64,000 nt of DNA from an uncultured Pelagibacteraceae bacterium (GCA_902589455.1 CACISX010000005.1:1-64000); one strand, 5' to 3'; positions 50,384-61,645 are shown, counted from the stretch's first letter. A program made the numbers and translations. Notes: generated by a model from the letters alone, not told the origin.

Positions 50384-52930
50384 TTATATAGCACCGTGAC
50401 AGTGCTTGAATTTTTTACCAGATCCACAAAAACATGGTTCATTTCTTCCCATTTTTTTATTTTTTGAAATTTGTTTAGAAATATTTTTTTGTGTATTTTC
50501 TTCATCAGAGTTTGACTCGATAACAACTTTTAAGTTAATTAATATAGTTACATAATCTAATTTGAGTTTTTCCAAAAGATTGGAGAAAAGTTCAAAAGCT
50601 TCCTTTTTATATTCAACTAATGGATCTCTTTGACCATAAGATCTTAGACCTATAACTTGTCTTAATTGTTCTAAATATTGGATATGTGATTTCCAATTTA
50701 GATCAATTGATTGAAGAAAAATTCTTTTTTCTATATCTTTTGCATGATCTTCACCCAGAAGTTTGATCCTTTCGTTTCTTGTATCTTGAAATTTATTAGT
50801 GATTTTTTCTCTAAAATTAGCATCTTTAGCTTCAATTAATTCTTTAAATTCAGTTTCTTCAAAACTTTTTCCAACTATCTGTTTGGTTTTATTGTAAAAT
50901 TCATTATTTTTAGGATTTGATAAGTTTGTTATTTTTAACTTTATTAAATCATCAGAAATCTCTTTTAAAAATTCATCTGAATAATCAAAGATATTTTCGC
51001 TATTCATCGCATTTTTTCTCTGTGAAAATACAACATGTCTTTGATCATTAAGCACGTTGTCAAATTTTATAAGGGTTTTTCTAATATCAAAGTTTCTAGC
51101 TTCTACTTTTTGTTGAGCTCTTTCTAGGGCCTTATTTATCCATGAATGATCAATACTTTCACCGTCTTTGAGGCCAAGTTTTTCAAGCATGCTATTCATA
51201 GACTCTGACCCAAAAATTCTCATTAAATCATCCTCTAGACTAACATAAAATATTGAACTACCTTCATCTCCCTGCCTTCCAGACCTTCCTCTAGCTTGAT
51301 TGTCAACCCTTCTAGACTCCATTCTTTCTGTACCAATTACAAATAAACCACCTAGAGATTTTATTTTATTTTTATTTATTTTAAGTTGGTCTTCTGGAAC
51401 AGAACCTTTTTTACCACCAAGTTGAATATCAACTCCCCTTCCAGAAATACTTGTAGTAATAATTAATGAATTTTCTTTACCAGCATTTGCAATTATTTCT
51501 GCCTCATTTTCATGATTTTTTGCATTTAATACCACATGTTTAATATTTTTTTGATTTAATAAATTCGAATAAATTTCAGATTTATTAATGCTCGAGGTAA
51601 AAACTAAAATTGGTTGACCTAATTTATGTTTTTCAATTATTTTATTTATAATTGCATCGTTTTTCTCTTTTTCTGTTCTAAAAATTAAATCATTAAAATC
51701 CTTTCTAATCATTTCCTTATTTGTTGGAATAACAACAACAGGAAGATTATAAATTTCAAAAAATTCTTCAGATTCTGTAGCAGCTGTACCAGTACAACCA
51801 GATATTTTTTTATAAAGTTTAAAATAATTTTGATAGGTTATAGAAGCTAAGGTTTGATTTTCAGCCTGCACTTGAATTTTTTCTTTAGCTTCTAAAGCCT
51901 GATGTAATCCATCTCCAAATCGTCTACCTTCCAAAATTCTACCAGTAAGTTCATCAATAATTTTAAGACTACCATCTTTAATTATATAATCTTTACCTTT
52001 TTCAAATAAATGATTTGCTCGTAAAGCTTGATTAACATGGTGAACTAAATGTAAATTTTCAGGATCATAAAAATTATTATTTTTTAAAATGCCAGCATTT
52101 GAAAAAAGTTTTTCAACATTATTAATTCCATCATTTGTCAACAAAACACTTTTTTCTTTCTCATCAACTTCAAAGTCTTTATTGTTCAAAATTTTTATTA
52201 ATTTATCTATTGCCAAGTATTGAGCGGTTTTATCATCTGCTGCTCCAGAAATAATTAGAGGTGTTCTTGCCTCATCAATTAAACAAGAATCTATTTCGTC
52301 TACAATAGAAAAATTATGATTTCTCTGAACCATTTGCTCCTCAGAAAATTTCATATTATCTCTTAAGTAATCAAAACCTAACTCACTGTTAGTTGCGTAT
52401 GTTATGTCACAACTATAATTTTTCTTACGCTCAGTGTCGTCTTGGTAGTTATTAATAAACCCTGAAGTGAGGCCTAAAAAATTATATATTTCTCCCATTT
52501 CAATAGAATCTCTTTTTGCAAGATAATCATTAACTGTTACTATATGAACGCCTTTATCACTTAAGGCATTTAAATAAGCAGCCAATGTTATGGTTAAAGT
52601 TTTTCCTTCTCCCGTTCTCATCTCAGCAATTTTGCCTTCATGTAAAGCTACACCACCTATTAATTGAACGTTAAAGTGTCTCTCGTTACGTGTTCTTCTT
52701 GCAGCCTCTCTAACTAAAGCAAATGCATCAGGCAATAACTCATCTAAAGATTTTCCTTCATTTATATGTTTTTTAAATTCAAGAGTTTTTTTTGGAAAAT
52801 CAGCGTCATTGAAGTTTTTAACATCCTTCTCAAGAAGGTTTATTTTTTCAACAATTTTACCAATTCTATCCAGCTCTTTTTGATTACTAGATTTGATAAA
52901 TTTTGTAATTAAATTTAAAGGGTTAAACAT
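50384..52930 (-). CDS. secA: preprotein translocase ATPase SecA
   Basis: Motor for Sec-dependent export. The 848-residue protein shows Walker A AEMRTGEGKTLT, Walker B SIVDEIDSCLIDEARTPLI, the GTERMESRRVDNQARGRSGR motif of the second nucleotide domain, the helical scaffold region and a C-terminal zinc-binding tail GRNEPCFCGSGKKFKHCHG. It is monocistronic between accA and argJ. Confidence 0.97.
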   Translation of the reverse strand: MFNPLNLITKFIKSSNQKELDRIGKIVEKINLLEKDVKNFNDADFPKKTLEFKKHINEGKSLDELLPDAFALVREAARRTRNERHFNVQLIGGVALHEGKIAEMRTGEGKTLTITLAAYLNALSDKGVHIVTVNDYLAKRDSIEMGEIYNFLGLTSGFINNYQDDTERKKNYSCDITYATNSELGFDYLRDNMKFSEEQMVQRNHNFSIVDEIDSCLIDEARTPLIISGAADDKTAQYLAIDKLIKILNNKDFEVDEKEKSVLLTNDGINNVEKLFSNAGILKNNNFYDPENLHLVHHVNQALRANHLFEKGKDYIIKDGSLKIIDELTGRILEGRRFGDGLHQALEAKEKIQVQAENQTLASITYQNYFKLYKKISGCTGTAATESEEFFEIYNLPVVVIPTNKEMIRKDFNDLIFRTEKEKNDAIINKIIEKHKLGQPILVFTSSINKSEIYSNLLNQKNIKHVVLNAKNHENEAEIIANAGKENSLIITTSISGRGVDIQLGGKKGSVPEDQLKINKNKIKSLGGLFVIGTERMESRRVDNQARGRSGRQGDEGSSIFYVSLEDDLMRIFGSESMNSMLEKLGLKDGESIDHSWINKALERAQQKVEARNFDIRKTLIKFDNVLNDQRHVVFSQRKNAMNSENIFDYSDEFLKEISDDLIKLKITNLSNPKNNEFYNKTKQIVGKSFEETEFKELIEAKDANFREKITNKFQDTRNERIKLLGEDHAKDIEKRIFLQSIDLNWKSHIQYLEQLRQVIGLRSYGQRDPLVEYKKEAFELFSNLLEKLKLDYVTILINLKVVIESNSDEENTQKNISKQISKNKKMGRNEPCFCGSGKKFKHCHGAI

Positions 52931-52995
52931 GACTATTTGATTTATTCTTTACTTATATTGTTTAATATATGTATTAAATAAATAATTTAAACAAT

Positions 52996-54297
52996 ATGGG
53001 AATTAATTTAACAAATTTTTTATCATCAAAATCAAAAAATAGTAAAATGATTGATTTTCAAGACCTTGATCATCTCGATGGTCTTTCAATTTCAGTTGTT
53101 TCTGCAAATTTATATAAAGATATACGGGATGATTTAACCATGTTTTATTTTAGGGGTGGTGCAAATTATGCATCTGTTTATACCCAATCAAAAATAGTGT
53201 CTGAGAATATTAAGTGGAATTTAAAACAAAGACCAAAAAAAATATTTTCCCTAATCGTAAATACAAGAAATGCAAACGCTTTTACTGGAAAACAAGGTTA
53301 TGAAAGTTTAAAGAAAATAGCTGATTTAACTGCTAAAGAATTAAATAAAAAACAAGAGGAAGACGAAGAAATTCCTAAAAAAATTTCTATTCAAAATATA
53401 ATTTTTGGTTGTACTGGTACTATTGGAGAAATTTTTCCTTATGAAAAAATTTATAATAATATTTCAAATTTGATTAATAAAATTCGTTATACGCAAAATA
53501 AATTTATTTGGATGAAGGCAGCGCTTGCAATTATGACAACTGATACAAAGCCAAAATTAGCTATGGAAGAGTGCCAAATCGGAAATGAAAAGGTGAAGAT
53601 ATACGGGATAGCAAAAGGATCAGGAATGATATATCCAAATATGGCCACAACTTTAGTTTATCTTTTTACTGATGCAACTTTATCTAATGATGTTTTAGGA
53701 AAGTTATTAAAAAAAAATATAACTAACACATTTAATGCAATCTCTTGTGATGGGGATACAAGCACCAATGATATGGCAACTATCTTTGCAACCAATGAAG
53801 TAAAACATTCTCAAGTGAAAAGTGTAAAAGAAAATAAAATTAAAAATTTTGATAAAGCTTTAAATAATGTTCTTTTAAACTTAGCCAAAAGAGTTGTTGC
53901 AGATGGAGAAGGAGCATCAAAATTTATTACAATAAATGTTAGTAAATGTAAGAACGAGATAGACGCAAAAAAAATTGCTTTTTCAGTTGCAAATTCACCT
54001 TTAGTAAAAACTGCAGTTGCAGGACAAGACCCAAATTGGGGAAGGGTTGTTATGGCAATTGGTAAAGCTGGTCCCAAAATTAATTTAAAAAAATTAACAA
54101 TAAAATTTGGAAATATAATAATTGTAGAAGGCGGCAAGTTGAGTCAAAGTTATGATGAAAAGCTTACGGCAAATTATATGAAGACTGAAAACATAGAAAT
54201 AAATATTGAAACTTTTAATGGAAAGAAAAATTTTACTGCTTATACGATGGATTTAACAAAAAAATATATTGAAATTAATGCAGATTATAGAAGTTAA
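52996..54297 (+). CDS. argJ: glutamate N-acetyltransferase / amino-acid acetyltransferase
   Basis: Transfers acetyl from N-acetylornithine to glutamate, recycling the acetyl group in arginine synthesis. The 433-residue precursor self-cleaves before the nucleophilic Thr in MIYPNMATTLVYLF (A/T junction intact; the next residue is Thr rather than Met). Also seen: VNTRNANAFTGKQG, GCTGTIGEIFPYEKI, CDGDTSTNDMATIFA and AGQDPNWGRVVMAIG. With argB, argD and argF it completes the central arginine steps in the window. Confidence 0.93.
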   Translation: MGINLTNFLSSKSKNSKMIDFQDLDHLDGLSISVVSANLYKDIRDDLTMFYFRGGANYASVYTQSKIVSENIKWNLKQRPKKIFSLIVNTRNANAFTGKQGYESLKKIADLTAKELNKKQEEDEEIPKKISIQNIIFGCTGTIGEIFPYEKIYNNISNLINKIRYTQNKFIWMKAALAIMTTDTKPKLAMEECQIGNEKVKIYGIAKGSGMIYPNMATTLVYLFTDATLSNDVLGKLLKKNITNTFNAISCDGDTSTNDMATIFATNEVKHSQVKSVKENKIKNFDKALNNVLLNLAKRVVADGEGASKFITINVSKCKNEIDAKKIAFSVANSPLVKTAVAGQDPNWGRVVMAIGKAGPKINLKKLTIKFGNIIIVEGGKLSQSYDEKLTANYMKTENIEINIETFNGKKNFTAYTMDLTKKYIEINADYRS

Positions 54298-54335
54298 CTT
54301 ATTGAAAAATTATAAAGCGTTATTAAATAATATTT

Positions 54336-54761
54336 ATGATCAAGTATAAACTTTTTTGTAGAAATTGTAATTTAAAATTTGATAGCTGGTTTGCATCTTC
54401 GAATGAATACGAAAGATTAAAAAAAAAAAAACTTTTGTCTTGTCACAAGTGTAATTCTATAAAAGTTGAAAAAACTATTATGGCTCCTCAGCTAATTAAT
54501 AAATCTAATGCTGATGAAAAAGTAAGTATTGAAAAATACAACAAAGTAAAAAAAACTATAATGGGTTATCAAAAGTTTATTAAAGAAAATTTTAAATTTG
54601 TTGGTGAAAATTTTGCTTATGAAGCTAGATCTATTCACTATAATAGTAAAAAAAAATCTAAGGGTATTTATGGAAGTGCATCAAAGAAAGATCTTAAAGA
54701 ATTAAAAGAAGAAGGTATAGATGCCCAAATGATACCTTGGATAGATGAAAATGAAAATTAG
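54336..54761 (+). CDS. DUF1178 family protein
   Basis: A 141-residue protein whose N-terminus carries two CxxC pairs (FCRNCNLKFDSWF, then CHKCNSIKVEKTIMAPQL), a rubredoxin-like zinc ribbon, followed by a helical linker and a conserved tail (GENFAYEARSIHY...IYGSASKKDLKELKEEGIDA). This is the DUF1178 layout known from Alphaproteobacteria. The function is unknown. Its stop overlaps that of convergent ubiG by 4 bases. Confidence 0.85.
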   Translation: MIKYKLFCRNCNLKFDSWFASSNEYERLKKKKLLSCHKCNSIKVEKTIMAPQLINKSNADEKVSIEKYNKVKKTIMGYQKFIKENFKFVGENFAYEARSIHYNSKKKSKGIYGSASKKDLKELKEEGIDAQMIPWIDENEN

Positions 54762-55480
54762 TTTTTAATAAACTTCCCTATATAATTTACAGATAAGTTT
54801 GTAGAAATATTCCATTCATCTTTTAAAATATTAAAATTCATACCATTCATTTTATCAATGTATAAATTATATTTCATAAGAATATTTTTAAGTTCTTCAG
54901 GTTTTACAAACTTTTCCCATTCATGTGTTCCAATTGGAAGCCATCTCAAAATATATTCAGCACCAACAATTGCAAAAACATAAGATTTTAAAGTTTTATT
55001 TATTGTTGCAACAAACATTAGTCCATTTTTTTTTAAAAGGTTTGAGCAAGACTTTAAAAAAAAATCCAAGTCTTCCACATGTTCAACAATCTCCATGTTT
55101 AAAATTACATCAAATTTTTTTTTAATATTAAGTTTTTCAGGTGATGAGCATAAATAATTAATTTTTAACTTATTTTGTTTCGAATGTAGTTTAGCAACTT
55201 TTATATTTTTTTCTGATGCGTCAATTCCAGTTACATTAGCACCCATCCTTGACATTGGTTCAGAAAGTAATCCTCCACCACAGCCAATGTCTAAAATGTT
55301 TACTCCTGATAAAGGTTTACTGTTATTTTTTAATTTAAAATTATTAATTATATTTTCTTTAATATACTTAATCCTGATTGGGTTAAATTTATGAAGTGGT
55401 TTAAATTTTCCTTCTGGATTCCACCATTCAGAGGCTATTTTAGAAAATTTTTGTATTTCTTTTTTATTTATACTATTCAT
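54758..55480 (-). CDS. ubiG: ubiquinone O-methyltransferase
   Basis: Performs both O-methylations in ubiquinone synthesis using SAM. The ATG at 55480 gives 240 residues beginning MNSINKKEIQKFSKIASEWW, the UbiG-specific start. The SAM site is VNILDIGCGGGLLSEPMSR, then VTGIDASEKNIKVAKLHS, NMEIVEHVEDLDFFL and the C-terminal LPIGTHEWEKFVKPEEL. It is divergent from lysC, a typical alphaproteobacterial neighbour. Confidence 0.95.
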   Translation of the reverse strand: MNSINKKEIQKFSKIASEWWNPEGKFKPLHKFNPIRIKYIKENIINNFKLKNNSKPLSGVNILDIGCGGGLLSEPMSRMGANVTGIDASEKNIKVAKLHSKQNKLKINYLCSSPEKLNIKKKFDVILNMEIVEHVEDLDFFLKSCSNLLKKNGLMFVATINKTLKSYVFAIVGAEYILRWLPIGTHEWEKFVKPEELKNILMKYNLYIDKMNGMNFNILKDEWNISTNLSVNYIGKFIKN

Positions 55481-55492
55481 AATGATAAATTG

Positions 55493-55520
55493 TTGACATA
55501 ACAATTAAGATGTATTTTAT
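55493..55520 (+). promoter_or_regulatory. candidate promoter for the lysC-ispG-prfA-prmC run
   Basis: TTGACA (consensus -35) and TTTTAT are 16 bases apart, placed 36 bases before the lysC ATG in the gap with divergent ubiG. The -10 match is weak. Confidence 0.4.
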
Positions 55521-55555
55521 CAATTATTTATTAAATAATAATAATTAAAACTAGC

Positions 55556-56767
55556 ATGAAAACAGTAGTATTAAAATTTGGTGGAACCTCTGTTGGAAGT
55601 ATAGATAGGATAAAAAAGGTTTGTAAAATAATTGCTTTTTACAAAAAGAAAAAAAATAGAGTAGCAGTTGTTTCTTCAGCGATGAGTGGTGTGACAAATG
55701 AATTGGTTAATAAATCAAAATCAATTAGTAATAATTTTGATAGAGCCGAATATGACTCACTAGTTTCAACTGGAGAACAGGTGTCATGCGCACTTATTGC
55801 CGGGAGATTAAAACATGACGGATTTAAATCAAGATCTTGGGTATCTTGGCAATTGCCAATTTTAACAGATGGACCTCATTCAAGTGCAAGAATTAGCTCA
55901 ATAGGCATTAAAGAACTTAGTGGTTATATTAAATCAGGTGGCATACCTGTAATCACTGGTTTTCAGGGTATTAGTAATGATTTTAGAATTACAACAATCG
56001 GAAGAAGTGGATCAGATGCAACAGCAATTATGCTTGCAAAATTTATTAAAGCAGATGAGTGTATAATTTATACTGATGTAGATGGAGTTTATACTACCGA
56101 TCCAAGGCAATATAAAAAAGCAAAAAAAATTAAAAAAATTTTTTATGATGAAATGCTAGAAATGGCATCACTCGGTTCAAAAGTAATGCAGCCTACATCT
56201 GTTCAGGATGCAAAGTTAAACAAGATTGATATTAAGGTTAAATCTTCCTTTGTATCAAAAGCTGGAACTTTAATAACAGACTCTAAAAAGGCATTTAGTA
56301 ACCAAATTATTACTGGAATATCATCAACAAAAAATGATGCTAAAATTACAATTATAGGAGTAAAAGATAGGCCCGGGGTTGCTGCTTCTATATTTAAACC
56401 ATTGTCGAAAAATCTTATAAATGTGGATATGGTAGTTCAAAATATTTCTTTAGATGGAAAGGAGACTGATCTTACATTTACAATAAAGTCTGATGATTTA
56501 AAAAAAACAGAAAAATTAATTAAACAAAATAAAAAAATATCTTTTAAAAAATTATCATTTGATAATGGTGTTTCCAAAGTTTCAATTATCGGTGTTGGTA
56601 TGATAACTACTCCAGGAATAACATATAGAATGTTTCAGGCACTTGCATCAAAGAAAATTAATATTTTGGTTATTTCTACTTCTGAAATAAAAATTTCAGT
56701 TCTAGTTTCTGCTCAGCATGTTAAAAGAGCAGTAGCTGCTTTACATAAAGAATTTAAATTAGACTGA
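55556..56767 (+). CDS. lysC: aspartate kinase
   Basis: First step of the aspartate family (lysine, threonine, methionine, DAP). The 403-residue protein has [16 protein letters not shown] at the start, [33 protein letters not shown], and [13 protein letters not shown], then two ACT domains from about residue 260 ([17 protein letters not shown] and [18 protein letters not shown]). Feedback by lysine/threonine is expected. It is 5 bases upstream of ispG. Confidence 0.95.
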   Translation: MKTVVLKFGGTSVGSIDRIKKVCKIIAFYKKKKNRVAVVSSAMSGVTNELVNKSKSISNNFDRAEYDSLVSTGEQVSCALIAGRLKHDGFKSRSWVSWQLPILTDGPHSSARISSIGIKELSGYIKSGGIPVITGFQGISNDFRITTIGRSGSDATAIMLAKFIKADECIIYTDVDGVYTTDPRQYKKAKKIKKIFYDEMLEMASLGSKVMQPTSVQDAKLNKIDIKVKSSFVSKAGTLITDSKKAFSNQIITGISSTKNDAKITIIGVKDRPGVAASIFKPLSKNLINVDMVVQNISLDGKETDLTFTIKSDDLKKTEKLIKQNKKISFKKLSFDNGVSKVSIIGVGMITTPGITYRMFQALASKKINILVISTSEIKISVLVSAQHVKRAVAALHKEFKLD

Positions 56768-56772
56768 TTATA

Positions 56773-57867
56773 ATGAGCATAAGACCTTTTAGAGATATAA
56801 AAAGAAGAAAAACAAAAGTAATAAATGTTGGAAAAGTAAAGATCGGTGGCGATAACCCAATTTCTGTGCAATCGATGACCAATACTTTAACTACAGATGT
56901 TAAAGCAACGATAAAACAAATTAATGATATAGCCGAAGAGGGCGCTGATATTGTAAGAGTTTCTTGTCCTGATGAGGGCTCAACGTTAGCCTTGAAGGAA
57001 ATAATAAAACATGTTTCAATACCAGTAGTTGCAGACATTCATTTTCATTACAAACGAGCTATTGAGGCAGCGGAAAATGGAGCTAGCTGTTTAAGAATTA
57101 ACCCTGGAAATATCGGGGAAGAAATAAAGATTTATGAGGTATTGAAAGCTGCAAAGAATAATGGTTGTTCAATAAGAATTGGGGTAAATGCAGGTTCTTT
57201 AGAAAAAGATATTTTGGAAGAATTTAAAGAGCCTTGTCCAGAAGCGTTAGTCCAAAGTGCTAAAAGAAATATCAAAATTTTAGAGGATAAAGATTTTTTT
57301 AACTTTAAAATTAGTGTTAAATCATCAGATGTATTTCTTTCAATAGCAGCATATAGACAATTATCAAAAGTTACAGATTATCCTTTACACCTTGGTATCA
57401 CAGAGGCGGGAAGTTTTGTTTCTGGTAGTATAAAATCATCTATAGGACTAGGAAGTCTGTTGATGGATGGAATTGGGGATACAATAAGAATTTCCTTATC
57501 TGATAATCCAACTCAAGAAGTAAAAATAGGTAATGAGATATTAAAATCGTTAAATTTAAGAAATAGAGGGGTAAAAATCATATCTTGTCCTTCTTGTGCA
57601 AGACAAGCATTTCAAGTAATCGATACGGTTAAAATTTTGGAAGAAAAACTATCTCATATAAAAACACCAATAACACTCTCAATTATTGGCTGTGTTGTTA
57701 ATGGACCAGGAGAAGCCGCGATGACAGATATAGGAATTACTGGAGGGGGAAAAGGTAATAATATGCTTTATTTATCAGGGATCCAGAATGAAAAAGTTTT
57801 GACTGATGATATAGTTAATAAGGTTGTTAGTGAAGTTGAGAAAAAAGCATCTGAACTAGAGAACTAA
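56773..57867 (+). CDS. ispG: 4-hydroxy-3-methylbut-2-enyl diphosphate synthase
   Basis: Iron-sulfur enzyme of the MEP isoprenoid pathway. The 364-residue protein contains [59 protein letters not shown], and the [4Fe-4S] ligands in [11 protein letters not shown] and [12 protein letters not shown]. It indicates isoprenoids are made by the MEP route. prfA follows after 2 bases. Confidence 0.96.
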   Translation: MSIRPFRDIKRRKTKVINVGKVKIGGDNPISVQSMTNTLTTDVKATIKQINDIAEEGADIVRVSCPDEGSTLALKEIIKHVSIPVVADIHFHYKRAIEAAENGASCLRINPGNIGEEIKIYEVLKAAKNNGCSIRIGVNAGSLEKDILEEFKEPCPEALVQSAKRNIKILEDKDFFNFKISVKSSDVFLSIAAYRQLSKVTDYPLHLGITEAGSFVSGSIKSSIGLGSLLMDGIGDTIRISLSDNPTQEVKIGNEILKSLNLRNRGVKIISCPSCARQAFQVIDTVKILEEKLSHIKTPITLSIIGCVVNGPGEAAMTDIGITGGGKGNNMLYLSGIQNEKVLTDDIVNKVVSEVEKKASELEN

Positions 57868-57869
57868 TT

Positions 57870-58943
57870 ATGATACCCCTAAAGACAATTGAGGAGTTAA
57901 TCACAAAACATTCATCTATAGAAAAAGAGCTATCCACAGGTAGTCTGGATAATAAATTATTTGCCGAAAAATCAAAAGAGTATTCAGATCTAAATGAAAT
58001 TGTTGGAAATGCTAAAGATTACATTTCTTTTGAAGTCGAGAAAGAAGAATTAAAGAAAATATTAAATGATAATTCTGCTGATGAAGAGTTAAAAAAAATG
58101 GCTGAGATTGAACTAGTAGATTTAAAATCACAACATGAAATTAATGAGAAAAAATTAAAATTATTTTTGCTTCCAAAAGATGAGGCAGATAAAAAAAATG
58201 CAATTATTGAAATAAGGGCCGGAACAGGCGGATTAGAGGCAAGCTTATTTGCTTCGGATTTGTTTAAAATGTATGAAAAAGTTAGCCATAAAAAAAAATG
58301 GTCACTTGAATTAATTTCTATTTCGAGAAGTGACGCGGGTGGTTTAAAGGAAGTTATTGCTTCAATTAAGGGTAGTAATATTTATTCAACTTTAAAATAT
58401 GAGAGTGGAGTTCATAGAGTTCAGAGAGTTCCTGATACTGAAACACAAGGAAGAGTCCATACTTCTGCCGCTACTGTAGCTGTACTACCCGAAGCAGAAG
58501 AGGTTGATTTAAAAATCAATGATTCTGATTTAAGGGTAGATGTTTTTAGAGCTGGAGGGCCAGGCGGACAATCTGTGAATACAACTGATAGTGCTGTAAG
58601 AATTACCCATATTCCAACAGGGATATTAGTTTCTCAGCAAGATGAAAAATCTCAACACAAAAACAAAGCAAAGGGAATGAAAATTTTAAGATCTCGTTTA
58701 TATGAATTAGAGAGATCAAGAATTGATCAAGAAAGATCTAAAGATCGTAAAACAAAAATTGGTACAGGAGATAGATCTGAAAGAATAAGAACTTATAATT
58801 TCCCCCAGGGAAGAGTAACAGATCATAGAATAAATTTAACACTTCATAAACTAGAAGAATTTTTAGAAGGTGAAGTTTTTGATGAAATGATAGAAGCACT
58901 AACCCTTCAAGCTCAAGAGGAAAGTTTAAATAATTTAAATTAA
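57870..58943 (+). CDS. prfA: peptide chain release factor 1
   Basis: Recognises UAA and UAG and triggers peptide release. The 357-residue protein has an N-terminal helical domain, the codon-recognition PxT tripeptide Pro188-Asp189-Thr190 in [18 protein letters not shown], and the catalytic GGQ at 232-234 in [11 protein letters not shown]. The next gene encodes the methyltransferase that modifies this Gln; they abut with no gap. Confidence 0.97.
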   Translation: MIPLKTIEELITKHSSIEKELSTGSLDNKLFAEKSKEYSDLNEIVGNAKDYISFEVEKEELKKILNDNSADEELKKMAEIELVDLKSQHEINEKKLKLFLLPKDEADKKNAIIEIRAGTGGLEASLFASDLFKMYEKVSHKKKWSLELISISRSDAGGLKEVIASIKGSNIYSTLKYESGVHRVQRVPDTETQGRVHTSAATVAVLPEAEEVDLKINDSDLRVDVFRAGGPGGQSVNTTDSAVRITHIPTGILVSQQDEKSQHKNKAKGMKILRSRLYELERSRIDQERSKDRKTKIGTGDRSERIRTYNFPQGRVTDHRINLTLHKLEEFLEGEVFDEMIEALTLQAQEESLNNLN

Positions 58944-59786
58944 ATGAATATTCAATCTGCAATTATATTTGGTGCAAAAATTTTAAAAACTAAATATATT
59001 AATAATCCTTATTTAGACGCCGAAATATTAATGGCCAAGGCAATAAAAAAAGATAGAAATTATGTTTTATTGAATTTTAATCATAATCTTCATAATGAAG
59101 ATTTTAAATATTTTCAAAAATTAATAAATAAAAGGTCATTCGGAAAACCAATAGCATACTTAACAAATAGAAAATTTTTTTGGAAATATGAGTTTTTTGT
59201 AACTAAAGATACCTTAATTCCACGTCCCGATACAGAAATAATAGTTGAGAATGCCTTAAGGTTTAATAAAAATAAGAAACAAGTAAATATTCTTGATATC
59301 GGAATTGGTTCTGGATGTATTCTATTATCAATTTTAAAAGAAAAAAAATATTCTTATGGGACAGGTATAGATATAAGTGAAAACTGTATAAAAATAAGCA
59401 AAATAAATGCAGTAAATCTAAAAGTTAATTCAAGGTTAAAATTGTATAAATCTAATGTTGACAAATTCAAATTAGGCAAATATGATTTAATTGTTTCTAA
59501 TCCTCCTTATATTAAAAAAAATAATATAAAAATTTTAGAAAAAGATGTCGCTGAATTTGAGCCAAAGCGAGCATTAAACGGTGGGTTAGACGGCTTATCA
59601 GAAATCAGAAAAGTAATTAAAAAATCCTCTGAGCTGATAAAAAACAATGGGAAATTTATTTTAGAGATTGGATTTGATCAAAAAAATAAAGTAATTAACT
59701 TATTAAAAAAAGAAGGTTTTTATATTAACAGTGTTGCTAAAGATCTAGCAAATAATGATCGTTGTATAGTTTCCACAAAAATTTAA
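58944..59786 (+). CDS. prmC: release factor glutamine methyltransferase
   Basis: Methylates the Gln of the GGQ motif in release factors using SAM. The 280-residue protein has an N-terminal helical release-factor-binding domain, LIPRPDTEIIVENAL, the SAM loop ILDIGIGSGCILLSI and the catalytic NPPY (186-189) in DLIVSNPPYIKK. The ATG follows the prfA stop directly. Confidence 0.96.
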   Translation: MNIQSAIIFGAKILKTKYINNPYLDAEILMAKAIKKDRNYVLLNFNHNLHNEDFKYFQKLINKRSFGKPIAYLTNRKFFWKYEFFVTKDTLIPRPDTEIIVENALRFNKNKKQVNILDIGIGSGCILLSILKEKKYSYGTGIDISENCIKISKINAVNLKVNSRLKLYKSNVDKFKLGKYDLIVSNPPYIKKNNIKILEKDVAEFEPKRALNGGLDGLSEIRKVIKKSSELIKNNGKFILEIGFDQKNKVINLLKKEGFYINSVAKDLANNDRCIVSTKI

Positions 59787-59798
59787 TTTATCGAAAAT

Positions 59799-60215
59799 AT
59801 GGTTACATTTAGAAATACAAACAATAATATTCAAAATAGAAGAAATAATTTTAGAAGAAACGATAGAAGCTTTAAATCTAATAACGACAGATCAAAATTT
59901 GGATCAAATTTTACAAACAATGATAAATTCAAAAGAAAAGCGCCAGGAAGAAATAATCATAATGCACCAAAATTAATTGAAAAGTACAATGATTTAGCTA
60001 GAGAGGCTTTATCAAATGGTGATAAAATCTTGTCAGAAAATTATTTACAACATGCGGACCATTTTCAAAGAATTCAAAATGAGAGAGAAAACTTTAAAAG
60101 AGAAAAGTATTCAGAAGATAAAGAGGAAACCGTCTTAGATTCTGTAAATGAAACAGAAGTTTCAAATGAAAAACAGTTTAAAGATGAAAATTCAGAAGTT
60201 CTTAGTAATAAATAA
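59799..60215 (+). CDS. DUF4167 domain protein
   Basis: A 138-residue, Asn/Arg/Lys-rich protein. The low-complexity N-terminus (NNIQNRRNNFRRNDRSFKSN) and the helical core PKLIEKYNDLAREALSNGDK followed by ENYLQHADHFQRIQNER match the DUF4167 family that sits after prmC in many Alphaproteobacteria. The function is unknown; the basic disordered start suggests RNA or DNA binding. The C-terminal third is acidic. Confidence 0.85.
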   Translation: MVTFRNTNNNIQNRRNNFRRNDRSFKSNNDRSKFGSNFTNNDKFKRKAPGRNNHNAPKLIEKYNDLAREALSNGDKILSENYLQHADHFQRIQNERENFKREKYSEDKEETVLDSVNETEVSNEKQFKDENSEVLSNK

Positions 60216-60253
60216 AATCAAATAAATTATAAAAATTATTATTGATATACTAA

Positions 60254-61546
60254 CTAGTTTAAACCAATAATTTTTTCAGATTTAAGAACATCTAATTTGA
60301 TTTTACTAGTTTCAAATAACATACGTTCTTGACCTTTTAAAATTTTACCTGATGGTAGTTTAAGTTTTTGAGAGTTAACTTTTTTTCCATTTACAATAAC
60401 TTCATAGTGTAAATGTGGACCTGTTGACTTTCCAGTTGATCCTACATAGCCTATAGTTTGACCTTGCTTAACTCTCACGCCAGATTTAATGCCTCTAGCA
60501 AATTTAGACATGTGAGCATAAATTGTTTGGTAAGTTGAGTTGTGTCTTATTTTTACACAATTTCCGCCCCCACCACACCATCCTGCTTTTTTTACAACAC
60601 CATCTCCTGAGGCCATAATTGGTGTTCCTAGTGGAGCCGCAAAATCTGTACCTCTATGCATTTTATTGAAACCATCAATTGGATGTTTTCTCATTCCAAA
60701 TGGTGAGGAAAGTCTAGCTCCATTAATTGGAGTTTTCATTAATGCTTTTTTAACACTCTTACCATTTTTATCATAATGACCTTCACTTCCTTCATTTTCA
60801 AAATAATACAAACTATTATCTTGACCACTAAGTTTTAAATTTGCAAAAAGAATTTCTCCAGTTTCAACAATTTCATTATTTTCGTTTAAATAAATCTCAT
60901 ACATAATTTGAAATTTATCTTCTTTTCTAATATCTCTCTGAAAATCAACTTGAAATCCATAAATCATTGCAAATTCTATTATTATATTAGCAGGTATATT
61001 TTCGTCAGTAGCTGCTTTATATAAGCTTAGTAAAATAATATTTTCATTATAAATAATTTTTTTGTTTAATTTAATTGATAAAATTTCTTCATTAAAATTA
61101 TCATCTTTAAGATTTCTTTTTAAATAAACTTTCTGAGTATTAGAAATTTGAAATGTGAATTCATCAATTTTGTTATTAGTTTTATCTAAACTAAAATAAA
61201 TAATCTGTTTAGTATTTAGTTTATTTATATTTACTTGTTTTTTGAGAGAATTTTTTATCTTATTAATTTCTTTTTTGTTAATCAAATAACTTTCTAGGAT
61301 TTTATCAAATGTTTCACCAGATCTAATTTTATGTTTAATTTTTTTATATTTTGGTTCGAGATTTTCAACGATATGATTTAAAGTTTTTTTAAAGTAAATG
61401 TTATCAATAAAATTTTCATAAGTTTCGTTATTAATTTTTTTTGAGTAGTTAGAGTAACTTGTTGAGACTACTGTGATAATAATAAGAATTATTAGCCCAA
61501 AAATTTCAAAATTTTTTTTAACTCTAATTCTAATATTTTTGAACAT
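60254..61546 (-). CDS. M23 family metallopeptidase (murein endopeptidase-like)
   Basis: The ATG at 61546 gives 430 residues with an N-terminal membrane segment or signal anchor (about 15-33, EIFGLIILIIITVVSTSY), a LysM/opacity-like middle region (IRSGETFDKILESYLI), and a C-terminal LytM domain with zinc ligands in MHRGTDFAAPLGTPI (HxxxD) and GPHLHYEVIVNGK (HxH). It probably cuts peptidoglycan cross-links or activates amidases in the periplasm. The TTG-start extension to 61564 is not needed. It diverges from the rRNA operon. Confidence 0.92.
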   Translation of the reverse strand: MFKNIRIRVKKNFEIFGLIILIIITVVSTSYSNYSKKINNETYENFIDNIYFKKTLNHIVENLEPKYKKIKHKIRSGETFDKILESYLINKKEINKIKNSLKKQVNINKLNTKQIIYFSLDKTNNKIDEFTFQISNTQKVYLKRNLKDDNFNEEILSIKLNKKIIYNENIILLSLYKAATDENIPANIIIEFAMIYGFQVDFQRDIRKEDKFQIMYEIYLNENNEIVETGEILFANLKLSGQDNSLYYFENEGSEGHYDKNGKSVKKALMKTPINGARLSSPFGMRKHPIDGFNKMHRGTDFAAPLGTPIMASGDGVVKKAGWCGGGGNCVKIRHNSTYQTIYAHMSKFARGIKSGVRVKQGQTIGYVGSTGKSTGPHLHYEVIVNGKKVNSQKLKLPSGKILKGQERMLFETSKIKLDVLKSEKIIGLN

Positions 61547-61645
61547 AAAACAAATTAGATGCAATTATTAGTTTAGAGGCGAGTAAAAATCAAAAAAAAC
61601 ACTAAAAAATCATCAATTTTATTGCATTTTTTTATTCTTATATGC